DNA of 64,000 bases from Adiantum capillus-veneris (Eukaryota > Streptophyta > Polypodiopsida > Polypodiales > Pteridaceae): NCBI GenBank assembly GCA_014529385.2, contig CM043967.1, positions 2,268,501-2,332,500 on the forward strand, written 5' to 3'. The notes below the pieces were generated by a model, which did no database searches, was not told the origin of the DNA, and was given only the letters and a program-made list of their open reading frames with translations. Position numbers and translations under genes: made by a program. Shown here one piece after another: positions 1 to 11,500 of this stretch; within the stretch, counting starts at the first letter, position 1, and the number at the start of each line of letters is the position of its first letter.

Positions 1-1425
1 ACACACACAAATCAGCTCAAAGGAGGAATATTTTTGATGTGTAGATACAATTGAGCTTGGGCCGACACCAATGGGGCAAATAGCTCACAACATATGGATG
101 AAATATGTCAGATACAATCACAAATTTGAGTAGAGGCTTCGCTCACATGAGAAACTTATACAACAAAAACAACAAGAAAATAGTGAGGAATTTGGAAAAA
201 TGGATAGATTCATTGCATCAAGAATGGCCAAAAACCCCACTCTACAATATCAAAGTGCTCAAATCCGAGCTCGGATGAGCAGTTTATGGGCAAAACAGGC
301 TCCAAAAACAGCAAAAATTGCATAGTGGCTCTTCATCCTCTTCTCTCCACATTTTTATGGTTTTTTCTCAGGTTTTTTAGTTTCCACACTTATCTTTATC
401 CCTTGGGAACCTTTGGACTTTTTATTGACCTCAAACGTACCCCGAACAAGCCAAAAAATGGCACCGTAGTGCGTTTTTGTTACCCTTTTGCATCCATCCG
501 CACACCTGGCACTCAACTTTTCCCAATAATGCATCCTTTTTTTAAAGCTTTGGACCCGAAATCATGTGAAGTGGATCCCAAATATAGTTCTCATGATGAC
601 CTTTCTGCATAATCATCACAAGAAAACACCCCTGTTGTGTCCTTACCCACGTGCATGTCCTGGTCCCATTCAACCTCTTGACGCCACTGGATGCCATCTG
701 ACGCACCTACTTACCTCATGGTGTGGGCCCGCTGATAGCTTCTCTGAGAAGTTTTATGCTCCACCAACTCCTCGTTATTATAGAAAAACACACTAATACT
801 GGCGATAATGAGTACTTTGTACACACTATCCTACCTGTACACATGTGGGCCCCACGTAGCTACCTGGCTTTGGACAATGGGAAATTATTTATTCGATGCA
901 CCATGCATGTTATGTACATATGTGCAATCACTTCTTCCAAAAAACTCATAACAACTTCAATGCCAAACCAATGACCAACATTCCTTTAGCCCAATACCTT
1001 GGAAGTTGTTCTTTGACTTATTTGGAAAGTCATTAATCCACAATCCTCACCATGTGATATGATTCACACGCTAATGAAGAGATTTTTCAACCAAAGATAA
1101 AGAAAGATTTTTAGGATTATCCATCCAATATACTCAAAGAATGGGATAACTACGCTCATTGGTGGAAGTATGTCACAATGGCTACTACCGGGTGTATCAT
1201 GTCAGAGCCATTAGATTTTATTAGAAACTTTCAAGACACCTTCTAGACTTTTTGGAACCCCTAAGTTTTGTGGTATAGAAATTGAATTAATTTATTCGTT
1301 ATTCTTTCTCCTATTCTCTCTCTCATTTTATTCTCATAGTCTATTCTATTTGGCTTAAAGGATTTCAAGCGGATTAGAATATTGTACTAAGTGTGACCTT
1401 GGTTAATATGGTGCAGTAAGTTACC
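1..1425. other. Unassigned, probably 5' flank or LTR of element A
   Basis: No convincing gene is seen. A short open stretch at about 135-312 (+) reads as a glutamine- and lysine-rich peptide with no domain I recognise, ending at a TAG. The rest is a mixture of pyrimidine-rich runs, for example around 1305-1345. If element A were complete, its 5' LTR would end just before 1426. However, I see neither a TGGTATCAGAGC-type primer site nor clear similarity to the sequence after 30673, so the LTR boundary cannot be placed. Confidence 0.4.
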
Positions 1426-2577
1426 TTGCCTCCTAAAGGAAATGTGGCTGCTGCTAACGCAAATACGCCTATTGTTCCTCAACACACCATAATTGATAGA
1501 GACATCGATGCTATGTTTCACAAGTCTCAACCTGGAAATTTTAGCGGGAAAGGCAAAGACATAGGCAAGGTTCTTGAAGATTGGATTGAGCGCATGGATG
1601 ACTACTTTGATTTGGCTCATTCATCTTCAATAAACAAAGCTATTATAGCTAAATTTAAACTAGAGAAAACATCCAAGCGTTGGTGAAAAGACCATTGCAC
1701 AGAAAACAATGTTGATCCTAATGATGCAACTTGGGATTATCTTAAAACCTAGTTCAAGAAGAGCTATCAGAACAAAGTTTATCATTCAGACTGTATAAAC
1801 GAGTTTCTTGACTGTACTCAAGGAACTTGGGATCTGGAATCATACTATCAACATTTCTTAACCCTTATTAAGTATGCTCTAGCAGGGATGACTCAAGAGG
1901 TCAAGGTAGCTCGATTCGTGCTAGGGTTACATAATCCTATGAACACTAGACTCCATAGTCTTCATCTTACCAATTTTGCAGATGTCCTTGATGCAGGCAA
2001 ACCCATTGAAATAGAGGTATCCTCTACCAGAAAGAGAAAACTAGAACTTACTCGTGTTCCAAAAATCAAAAGGCCTCGTCGTGAGGAGGAATAAAGGTTT
2101 GAAAATCCACAACAAAGAAGAGAGAAGTTATTATGTATGAAGGCTAGACAGAATCATTTATGCTACACTTGTCTTGATCCTAGTCATCAACCCAAGGATT
2201 GTCAATTTAATAATTCAATCTTCACAAGACTGGTGGAAAATTACGAACCTTGAAACTTCAACCCGAATCAGAATTTTGGAAATTTTAGACCTAGACCATC
2301 TACAATTCAGAGGAACTTCAATCAAAAAAACTTTAACCAAAACTAGAGACAACCTCAAAACCAAGGGAACTGTAGACTAGGAAATCCACCTTTTGACCGA
2401 AATGGACCGTCTGCCAATAATAACAACAATGGAAATGATAACCGTCAACCTCATCTAGGAGGAGGAGGAGGAAATCAAAGATCTCAAGGAAGACCTGCAA
2501 TTAACAGAGTTCAAGGGGCTAGAGGCGAAGGAAATCAGGCAAACGCATATGTTCATGCTGCAATTGAACATTAGGAA
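1426..2577 (+). pseudogene. gag of element A (Ty3/gypsy), broken
   Basis: This is the remains of a Ty3/gypsy Gag capsid and nucleocapsid gene. The 5' frame starts at a TTG where an ATG would be expected (reads (M)PPKGNVAAANAN) and carries a capsid-like segment with DWIERMDDYF. It stops at 1684-1686, and further open pieces lie at 1888-2094 and 2174-2380. A zinc knuckle C-x2-C-x4-H-x4-C (CYTCLDPSHQPKDC) is encoded at 2161-2202, followed by an Asn/Gly-rich linker up to about 2540, as is usual between Gag and protease. Several stops and frame changes make it non-functional. Family assignment rests on the knuckle, the gene order and the protease that follows. Confidence 0.75.
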
Positions 2578-2716
2578 GTGAATAATTTTTTTTTAGTAAT
2601 TCAAACCCCAACAGAGTATCAAGGTAACCATTTTACCTTATTGATTGATCCAGGGAGTACACCTTCTTTCATATCTCCTAAGTACATTAGAAATCTCATT
2701 TTGCTTAAACACCCTG
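2578..2716 (+). pseudogene. Protease of element A, first part (split by B)
   Basis: This is the N-terminal part of a retropepsin-type aspartic protease. The translated segment reads FTLLIDPGSTPSFIS, where Asp of LLIDPGS is the expected catalytic aspartate; DPGS stands in place of the commoner DSGA. The frame runs without a stop to the insertion point of element B and continues, after B and one copy of the 5-bp duplication, at 27603. Before the insertion it was therefore one domain. It is cut here and cannot function. Confidence 0.8.
2712..2716. repeat. Left target-site duplication of B (CCCTG)
   Basis: The five bases CCCTG directly precede the TGTTAG end of B. TCCTG follows B's other end at 27598-27602. 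One transition separates the two copies, which fits an old insertion and supports the element boundaries. Confidence 0.8.
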
Positions 2717-3638
2717 TGTTAGCAGAAGATTGGCGGCTACACTCAACTAAAGACTGGCGGAATACGAAAAGAAAGAAATTCTATGTAGTCTTTCCTTGAT
2801 TAAAAAAAAAACATGTAATTTCATTTGTAAACATTAGGGTTTGCAAAAGTTTCCAATTTTGTATATTATTTTTTCCATTAGACTGAGTAAGATTTTACTT
2901 TGGAACATGATATATTGTAATTGGAAGGTATTTATACCAAATTTTGACCGTAATAAAAAAACCCCTTTTGTTGATTTTTATCAAGTGTCTGTGAGAAGCG
3001 TGTACTGTGTACGAGAGAGAGTGAGAGTTTATCTGGATGCTATGCGCACACTAGTGGTCAGAATCGAGTGCGGAGAAGTGTGGTGTGTTGCCCCTGGAGA
3101 GAGCTACACGCCAACACCTACATTGCAGGTGTACGGCCTGTCTTTGCGAGATCGACCCACGAGCTATTTCTGGTGATTCGGTGAGCATACGGTGTCTGTT
3201 TTCGCATTTCAACATATCCACGCATTCGCAATGAGTAGAGCTACACATTAGGCACTGTAGTTTTTAGAAACGACAACCTGCAAACAACATGTCAGACATC
3301 CTACGTGATTTTGCACTTGGTGTTTTTGGGTAGAGTTTTGGGTCACGAACCTTAGGGAGAGCGGCCTATGGTGTTAATAGGATTTCCCTCAAGTTTCGTC
3401 GTGTTTCGAGAACGCATGATGGGTATTTGGCTCTTGGAAGCGTTGTAGAAAATCTCCTCCTGTGTACTTAGACATTGGGTAGAGACCTCTATAGGAAGTA
3501 GTCAATAGTTGGTCGAGTGTAGGTTGACACCCTATGCTTGCTTCCACGCGCGTGTGGGTCGAGCTTCGTCCTTAGCTGACAAATCTTGTTAGGTGAGTTC
3601 TCACTGTGCTGACGTCCGTCGCGGTGTATCCGCCAACA
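2717..3638 (+). repeat. 5' LTR of element B
   Basis: This 922-bp repeat starts TGTTAGCAGAAG and ends CCGCCAACA. It matches 26664-27597 along its whole length with scattered substitutions and small indels. A TATA-like TATTTATA lies at 2929-2936. A half-palindrome AGACATCCTACGT begins at 3294 and is followed by GATTTTGCACTTGG, a segment with a close counterpart in the LTRs of element D. Confidence 0.9.
2929..2936 (+). promoter_or_regulatory. TATA-like box in the B LTR
   Basis: TATTTATA stands within GGTATTTATACC in the 5' LTR and is repeated at 26872-26879 in the 3' LTR. This is a plausible core promoter for the element's genomic RNA. Position and sequence are the only evidence. Confidence 0.4.
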
Positions 3639-3657
3639 TTGGCGCCATTGCCGAGGA
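3639..3657 (+). promoter_or_regulatory. Primer-binding site of B, tRNA-Asp type
   Basis: TTGGCGCCATTGCCGAGGA starts directly after the LTR end. It corresponds closely to the TGGCGCCGTTGCCGGGGA type of site used by plant Athila/Tat-like elements and read as complementary to the 3' end of tRNA-Asp. Two internal differences from that form are seen. Confidence 0.8.
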
Positions 3658-5294
3658 CGAAAACCCTAGGTAGGTGACCGAGACTAGTCCTCGAGGATAG
3701 CTAGGCATTCTTTGGCTTTCTAGAGTCTTATTTTACATTTAGATAGGATCAGAGGGTGGGGGACTCTCTAGGTCTTAGAGGTGTCTAGGGAGCGGGTGGC
3801 CTAGATCCTTCGAATTAGGCAGTATTAGGAAGGAGACTAGGAGTTGGAGTGGTAGAGGCGGTGAAAGGATAGCTTGAGAGTCCGTGGGAGGCCAGGAAGC
3901 AACCGAGACACCAAAATTACCATCTCACATGATGAGTAGGAGTAGGGTAAGTAGGACATCATGATTTATGATCTGGAGCACTTCATGCATGTTATATTTG
4001 CTGTTAGCCTCATCAAAGAGCTTAAAAGACGGAAAAGAGTGTTTAGAAGCTGAATTGAAGTCCAAAAGTTTTTGTGAGTATTTTTGAGAGAGTTGCAAAG
4101 CATAGGAAAGCCCACTAACAGAGAAAAATTAAAATTTAAGGCGGTAGACATCCTACATTTAGTATGTCTACAGGGTGATCTGGAAGGAATTTGGAGAATC
4201 TGAGTTGGCTAGAGTGTTAGAAGGTGGGTTTAACCCTATTTTCACCTGGAAAGTGGAAGATTGACCATATCTTGATAGGTGGTGGCCAAAAGAAAGAAAT
4301 GGCCAGACATCCTACCCAACTTGTGCCAAGGAATAATTTTAAGACCAAAACCATAGGATGTCTTCATGAGCATGATCTACATTATTTATTGAGTGCATGA
4401 GAAAGGTTTCATCTCAATTGGGTGAGAAAATTGGGGTTTAAGCAGACTTCAACATTTTTGACTGAAAAAGGCTAGGATAGCTAAATTTGGGGTCTTTTGA
4501 CATTCAAACACCAAAAATATAAACACACCAGTGAGCTCAGCAAACCAAGGAAAGGCTATGGGCTAATTTTGGTCAAATTATGTTGCAGAAGACATCCTAC
4601 ACATAGTATGTCTAATGCATGAAGAAAAGTTAAAATTCCTATTTGAGACATACCAAGCTATCATATAGCCTTAGACAAACCTCCTAGACAAGTTTGGTCC
4701 AATTTGGACTGCTGAAATCATCAGAACTGACATTAGGCTTATGAAACAAAATTCTGATAATCTGGCTAGCTTATAGGTATCCAAACCAAAAAAATAAACA
4801 CACCAGTGAGCTCACACATCAAAGGAAAGCTGCATTTAAAGTTTTGGCTGAAACAGAGCAAAAAGACATCCTACGCGTAGGATGTCTACATGGTCATTTC
4901 TTGGACAAAATTAAACAGTGGACCTACCAGGAGGTTCTAATTGACTTAAGGGTTCCAAAACTTCTTCCAGAAGTGAAATTGGACTTTTCTGACCTTTTGA
5001 CAGAGCAAAGACAGAATTAAGACTTTACCTCTATACTGATAAACACTTGGGTGGTGTATAGTTTCAGATTAGCAGACCTAATCAAGAATATCCAAAGTGT
5101 ATAGAGTACAGTAGTGGTTGAGGTTAACCCTCCACTTATACCAATCATTACCAAGACCACCTCTAGCGATTAAATGCTTTGATTCGATTGCCGAAATTAA
5201 ACGCTTGTGTACATGTATATTCAGCAGCAAGGCAAGAAGTTGTGCAGAAACTGATCCCTTGCCAGGTGAGTGGTTGGATTTATGATAAATTGCA
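3658..5294 (+). other. Long untranslated leader of B with palindromes
   Basis: About 1.6 kb lies between the primer site and the first recognisable frame; no gene is seen. It consists of diverged repeat units with recurring phrases (AAACACACCAGTGAGCTCA at about 4522 and 4797). These units carry the palindrome family described at 4146-4887. A leader of this length is unusual, though very large Ty3/gypsy elements can have long leaders. Confidence 0.7.
4146..4887. repeat. Palindrome array, 5' side of element B
   Basis: Four copies of one inverted-repeat motif occur. Those at 4146-4169, 4590-4613 and 4864-4887 are 24-bp copies. The fourth has its two arms spread out, at 4305-4315 and 4353-4363, with 37 bp between them. 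The copy at 4864 is a perfect palindrome with arms AGACATCCTACG and CGTAGGATGTCT. Starts at 4305, 4590 and 4864 are 285 and 274 bp apart. The sequence between copies is much less conserved than the palindromes. The same motif recurs at 22321-23200. Confidence 0.85.
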
Positions 5295-6539
5295 TTGCTA
5301 AGTTTGATGAATTTAAGATCAAGAAGACACATTCCTAGGGACCAAAAAGTGGCAGGTGATCAGGGAAGCTTAGTATCCACTAAGGAGAGTGTAACTCAAG
5401 CAAGGCTAGATCCTTTAGCCCCAATCATTGAGGAAGGTAGTGATACTGACACTTCATCAGATAAGTCCTTCCTCATGATGGGTAGTCAACAGCCAGTGAG
5501 TTTCTCTGGTGAAGGACTAATTCTAGGAGGAAGTACCTCCCAAAACCCTTTGAACAATGCCAAGTTCACTATAATCTTCTTAGAAGGAACAAACTCTAGG
5601 GGAGCCCTAGTTTATTCTGACTATCGGGGACGCAAGTGTATTTGTATAGAGGAAAGACCTTCTCAGAGACTGGAGATAATTTGAGTCTATGATGATGGAG
5701 ATAGATTCCGAGACGAAAAGGGGAACCACTATCTGATAGTTAGTAACCCTGAGGATTACAACAGATATGGAGATAATGTGGCAAAAGGAAAAATGGTCTC
5801 AGAGGCTCAAGAGCCGCCTCCAAAAATTTATCGACCTGGAGCTCTTTTTATGTATGACAAAAAAACAACCAGGGTCTCTACCTATAATGAGAATCGGGGA
5901 ATTTACAAGCATGAGAGCGAGGGAGTAGTCTCTTATTTTCGATGCAAAGAACCCTACCCAAATGAATTAAGCAAAGACAATGTTCTTTACTTGTTCTCTT
6001 ATGAAATTGCTATGGGGAAGGATATCATTTTTGTTGTCAGGTATGGGCGAGAATACAAACGAATTCTCTCAGAGGAGGTAGAAAAGGCAACAGTTCTAGA
6101 AACATCAACATATGCCCCCGAAGAAGTACCAAGGTCCACCTATACCCCTAGAAAGTCAACAAACCCATTTTTAGAGGAGTAGGAGACAACATCACATTCT
6201 AACCGACAACAGACGTTCAACTACCATAACCAACAAGCAACCCAACCATCATTGCAGGCATGGATTCAACAAAGCGCAACATTAGAACAAGACCGAAACA
6301 GAGATGGTTATCCAACCACACGAGGGCTAAGAGATTTACAAGAACCACCACTCTATTCACAGTATCAAGGCAAGAGTAAGCCAAAAACACAAGAGTCGGT
6401 AGAGCCCGGAAGACAACCCATAGAACGAGTTCAAAGAGATGAACCACCTCTTGCAAGGACCATCAGAAATTATGGCTTAGGAGCACCTCTGGAGAGGAAC
6501 CCTCCCACTACCAAAGGCGAGAGGAGGTATATCCAGTAG
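5295..6539 (+). pseudogene. Accessory frame of B upstream of gag
   Basis: This is one reading frame broken only by stops at 5682-5684 (TGA), 6180-6182 (TAG) and 6537-6539 (TAG). I do not recognise a family. The first half contains modules of the form Y-x-D-x-x-G-x-x-Y: ALVYSDYRGRKC near 5610, FRDEKGNHYLIVS near 5705 and TYNENRGIYKHESE near 5880. Similar modules occur in element D at 38812-40740. The second half is rich in Gln, Pro and Arg and looks unstructured. It lies immediately before the capsid-like part of gag, so it may be an N-terminal extension of Gag or a separate upstream protein. Confidence 0.55.
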
Positions 6540-6553
6540 GACAAGGAGAACCA

Positions 6554-7183
6554 ATGATGAGATTTGTAGACCATCGTAGAATTAGACCTTCTCAGGTGCA
6601 AAAATGGGTAAACAAGAAATACACGCGAAACAGAGATCCTAGGGATCATGTAGCAGCCTTTGTGCGTGTAATTAGAGCTGAAGAAGTTTTGGACTTCCCT
6701 ACTCAATTTGCAGGGTTTGGACTTACCCTCGAAGAGGCTGCCGCTACTTGGTTTGACTCTGTGGAGCGTAGAGATTTTGAGTCTATGGAGGAGGTTTTTG
6801 ACGAGTTTATTGAGGAATTCTCACAAAGGGGGATAGCTCATAATACAGTCTCACAAATCCATAAGGTCAAATAGAAAGAAGGTGAATTTGTGCGAAAGGC
6901 AGCCCTACGACTAAAAAGATATGTGAAGTTCTGCCTTGTGGAAGAACTGCCAACCCAGTCCAGACTTATGCTTATATTTATTCAAGGACTGAGGAACGCA
7001 GATCTGCAAAAGGACTTACATATGAAGAGGAGCACAACGTTAAATGAGTTAACTAAGGAGGCTCTTTACCTTGTAGACAATTGTGTGGTCTACAAGGAGG
7101 TGAATTCAAGAATCTTGATGACGATTCATCCTCACAACAAAGTGGAAGCAAGTCTGCTAAGACACCACCGAAAGGAGAAGTAG
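6554..7183 (+). pseudogene. gag capsid region of element B
   Basis: This region has the form of a plant retrotransposon Gag capsid segment (retrotrans_gag type). It runs from a basic stretch (KWVNKKYTRNRDPRDHVAAF) through FAGFGLTLEEAAATWFDSVE to a helix-rich part (LPTQSRLMLIFIQGL) encoded about 6950-7000. One TAG at 6872-6874 interrupts an otherwise single frame, and a frameshift near 7080-7180 leads into the next segment. Capsid assembly of the virus-like particle is the expected role. The residues conserved in the family around A-x-x-W-F are visible. Confidence 0.75.
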
Positions 7184-8256
7184 TTGTAAGCCAGGAGCAG
7201 CTTGTGGAGGAAGTGCTAAAAAAAATTAATATGTATGCCAAGCCTCACACTAAGAAGCCAAAGTGGTGTGCAATTGAACAAAAATGGACAAACCATGTGA
7301 CGGAGGAATGTTATTATAACAAGGGATATGTGAGAGAGCGACCTTATGCTGGCCAAGCTCAAGTAGCATCTCCTTAACTTCCACCGATGCCTAGGTATCA
7401 AGCAGGTAACGTACGAGGACCTGTAGGTGTTGAAAGAACACAACCAGTATTGGGTCAACAACCACCCCTACCAGGATTACGATCGGTCGGCATAAGATAC
7501 ACACCAACAGTAAACGAACCAGAAGAGAAGGCTTTCGTACCTATGCATGCATATTACAAAGATTCCAATGGATATGTAGCAAATCCTATCTATTATCCAC
7601 CGGAAGAACCCACAACGCCAGAACCTTGGAGCATGATTGGAAGTACAGGACCACCAATAGCTGCACAGGCAATAGGAGAAGGAAGATATAGATTGGATGA
7701 ACGAACACTGTTGTTCATAGCCAACGGAGGCATGGGCGGGCAGAGGCATGCGTACCAACAGAGAGGAGCTCAAGGAGCACCTCAACAACCTAAGGGACCC
7801 TGCTACAAGTGTGGCGGAGACCATTGGCTAAGGGACTGTCCTCACTATGAAATCATTAGAGTCAACGCATATTGCACTGAGTGTGGAATTACTCACTTGA
7901 TTCCTGATTTCCCAAAGAACCCGAGCAAATGAGGAAAAACTACTTTGAACATGCTGGAAGCAATGCCTTCCAGTGGGGGTCAAAAAACGAGACAGTAATA
8001 CCTATTCAGACAGTGACACAAGCACAAGCTCAAAGAATGGCAAACGAACCCATAAGACACATGCCCCAAGTACAGAAGAAAAATCAGAGAAGCACTTGGA
8101 AAGCTAGAAAGGCGCATATGAAAGCCAGGAGAGAACGAGAGCAAACTGCTCTATCCGAGGAGTTAAAACACACAAATGATAGATTGGAGCGGTTAGAGGA
8201 TCTAACCAGTTTAAGTTCACACGCTGCTACAACCAAAGAAGCCAAGGAAATAGTAG
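7081..8256 (+). pseudogene. gag nucleocapsid region of B, zinc knuckles
   Basis: This continues Gag in another frame, with a TAG at 7375-7377. A proline-rich linker is followed by a zinc knuckle C-x2-C-x3-H-x4-C (CYKCGGDHWLRDC) at 7801-7839. A second knuckle-like segment at 7873-7911 (CTECGITHLIPDF) has Phe where the last Cys should be. Another frame change near 7929 leads into a basic, helical stretch (7929-8256) that is cut by the insertion of copia C. After C it continues at 13814. The role expected is binding of genomic RNA. Confidence 0.75.
8252..8256. repeat. Left target-site duplication of C (AGTAG)
   Basis: AGTAG at 8252-8256 is repeated exactly at 13809-13813, on the other side of element C. 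The 5-bp length is typical of copia integration. Confidence 0.95.
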
Positions 8257-8475
8257 TGAAGTCGCGGAGCGGAGCGTGGGTCGACTCTCTCTCTCACACA
8301 CACACACAGTGAGCTTACACAGTACAGTACGCAGAGATCTGTTAGAAGGGTTATCTCCCAAATCCTTAGTATTCACAAAGAATATGTTAGTATATACAAA
8401 GAGTTAGAGGTAAGTGAGTTAGGCGGGCGGCCGGCCATATCCGCATAAGAGGCCACTTGGGCTTTAATCCCAACA
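8257..8475 (-). repeat. 3' LTR of copia C
   Basis: This is a 219-bp LTR, read on the minus strand from TGTTGGGATTAAAGCCC to CCGCGACTTCA. It is identical by eye to 13590-13808. It contains a CT/CA-rich microsatellite-like tract near 8287-8311. Confidence 0.95.
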
Positions 8476-8490
8476 ACCTCCCACTTAAAG
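8476..8490 (-). promoter_or_regulatory. Polypurine tract of copia C
   Basis: On the minus strand CTTTAAGTGGGAGGT directly precedes the 3' LTR. It is the expected primer for plus-strand DNA synthesis. The same sequence stands at the same place in F (57324-57338). Confidence 0.85.
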
Positions 8491-8559
8491 TCCAATGTGG
8501 CACTTTAAGTAACTGTAAATCTATGAACATAAATGTACAAAGATTTACATGGCTGCCAT

Positions 8560-11500
8560 CTATCCAATGCCCAATAACTCACGACAATGCACAAAGCCCT
8601 CTCCTGGAAGTCCCTTTGTGAGTAGATCAGCAGGATTGTCCTTGGTGTGGATCTTCAGCAGTTGTATATGCTTGTCTTCAAGTACTTCCCTAATGAAGTG
8701 ATACTTCACATCAATATGCTTAGTCTTCGAATGGAACACTGGATTCTTTGCCAATTGTATAGCACTTTGACTATCACAATATAACTCTGGCATATCTACT
8801 TTGATTCCCAAGTCTGCAACCAATCTACCAAGCCAAATAGCTTCTTTGCATGCCTCATTTGCTGCAACATACTCAGCTTCTGTAGTAGACTGCGTAACAC
8901 AATCTTGTAATCGAGATCGCCATGATATGGCACCTCCAGCCAATGTAAAGACATAGCCTGATGTAGATCTCCTTTTATCCAAGTCTCCTGCATAATCTGA
9001 GTCAGTGTATCCTCTGACACTCAAATCCTGACTACCATAGCATATGCGCATACTCTTTGTATGTTTTAAGTATCTCATGATACCTTTCACTGCCTCCCAA
9101 TGTTTCTTGCCGGGATTTGACATATATCTGCTAACCACTCCCACTGCAAATGCAATATCCGGACGTGTAGCAATCATTGCATACATCAAACTACCCACTG
9201 CAGACGCATATGGAATCTTATCCATTTCAGCCTTTTCTTCCTCAGACACAGGACAATCTTGTTTGCTAAGTTTCACATATGGTGGCAATGGAACACTCAA
9301 TGCCTTTCCCTTCTCCATATTGAAACGTTGCAAAACCTTGTCAATATACTCTGTTTGAGATAACCAAATCAACTTCTTTGATCTGTCTCTCTCAATGCGC
9401 ATACCAAGTATATGACTTGCCTCACCCATGTCTTTCATGTCAAACGATTTTGCCATCTTTGACTTCAAAGCTGAAATTTCTTCCAAGTGTTTGCCAGCAA
9501 TCAACATGTCATCCACATACAAAATAAGGATCAGCCAACTGCCATCCTTAGCCTTCTTTGTATATAGACAGTGATCGAACTCACTGCGTTTGTAGCCTTG
9601 AGAAAGCATAAACTGGTGGAACTTATGGTACCATGCCCTCGGTGATTGTTTTAAGCCATAAAGACTCTTTAACAACTGGCATACCAAATGTTCCATGCCT
9701 TTCTCAACAAACCCTTCTGGCTGCTGCATGTAAATTTCCACATCTAAATCACCATGCAAGAACGCTGTCTTGACATCCATTTGATGCAACACCAAATCCA
9801 ATATAGCAACCAATGCAAGAAAGCATCTCAATGTAGTCATCTTGACCACTGGAGAGAAGACTTCATCAAAGTCAATGCCTTGTTCTTGCTTAAAGCCCTT
9901 GGCAACAAGCCTTGCTTTGTACTTTGGCTGACTATCATGAGCGGTGATCTTATACCTGTAAACCCATTTACAAGGTAGAGCCTTTTTGCCCTGTGGTAAT
10001 TTAACCAACTTCCATGTCTGGTTTTTATGCAGAACTGTCATCTCTGACTGCATGGCCAACTGCCATTTTTTCGAGTCAACCACTTGTAATGCTTCCTTGT
10101 AACAAGATGGTTCTCCGCAATCTGTGAGCATGACATAATTTAGAGATGGCACATAACGATCAGGTGGTTTGGAGACACGCTCAGAACGTCTCACCACAAC
10201 TGATTCTGCCTCTCTAGCCACTATAGGCTGTTCCTGAGCCTGACCATGCTGTCTTGATGTGCTAGCACTAGGTCCATCTTCCCTGAAGACAACTCTTCTG
10301 ATCTCCTCTGTCTTCTCTGGCTTAGCGTGAAACTTGGCTTCATTGAAATGCACATCATTGCTACGAATAAGCTTTCTGGACTCAGGATCCCAAAGCCGGT
10401 AACCCATCTCGCCCGATTCTCCGTAGCCAAGAAATATACACTTCTTGCTCTTTGGTTCTAACTTATTTCTGAACTCCTTAGGAATATGGCTATAAGCTTC
10501 ACAACCAAAGACTCTGAGATGCTTATACGAAGGTGCCTTGCCTGTCCATAGCATCTCGGCCACTGCACTCTTATCCAGAACCCTACTAGGAGACCTGTTG
10601 ATCAAATGGACTGCTGTAGCCACTGCTTCCGCCCAAAATCCATCAGGCAACTCAGCATTTGACAACATGCTTTTGACCTTCTCTTGTATGGTCCTATTCA
10701 TACGTTCTGCAACCCCATTCTGTGAAGGATTATATGGTGCAGTAAGTTCCCGCTTAATCCCTTTTGCTTCACAAAAGTCTTGAAAAGCTTTGGAAACGTA
10801 CTCTCCACCATTGTCAGTTCTCAAGCACTTCAGCTTCTGACCACTCTGATTCTCCACCAGCTGCAAGAATGTCTTAAAGACCTTGAGCACCTCATCCTTG
10901 TGCTTCAAGAAGTAAACCCATACTTTGCGAGAATAGTCATCTATGAATGTACAAAAGTACGCTGCTCCCCCTAGTGACAAACTAGGCATTGGTCCGCATA
11001 GGTCACTGTGTACAAGAGCTAACCGTTCGTCCCTACGATTCCTCTTTGATCTGTGCGGTTCCTGTGTTTGCTTACCATAAACACAATGCTCACAAAACTC
11101 GAAATCTTGAAATGAAAAGCCAGGCAAATAACCATAATGAGAAAGTATTTCCATTCCTCTTTTTGACATATGTCCCAACCTACGATGCCACAGTGACACA
11201 CTTGGCTGCTCAATCACATTAATTACATGGTTTTTAACCTCTGAAACATGTAAAGTGTACAGAGTTCCTGACTTGCTGCCATGTGCTACAGTCATCAAAC
11301 CTTTGGAGATCTTCCAAGCGCTGTTCCCAAAAACTGTCACATAACCCGCATCATCCAACTTCCCTGTACTAATCAAGCTCTTTCGGATTGTTGGAACATG
11401 TCTGACATTCTTGATCCATAAAGAAGAGCCATTCTGAAACTTCAACTGCACATCTCCCACTCCAAGTATGTCACAAACCTGCTCATTGCCAAGTCTGACA

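Noticed and set aside
1-1425. 5' LTR of element A
   Set aside because: No primer site, and no repeat of the sequence after 30673 could be recognised, so the LTR cannot be claimed.
1387-1620. Minus-strand open frame opposite gag of A
   Set aside because: It is the shadow of the recognisable plus-strand Gag frame (1426-1686).
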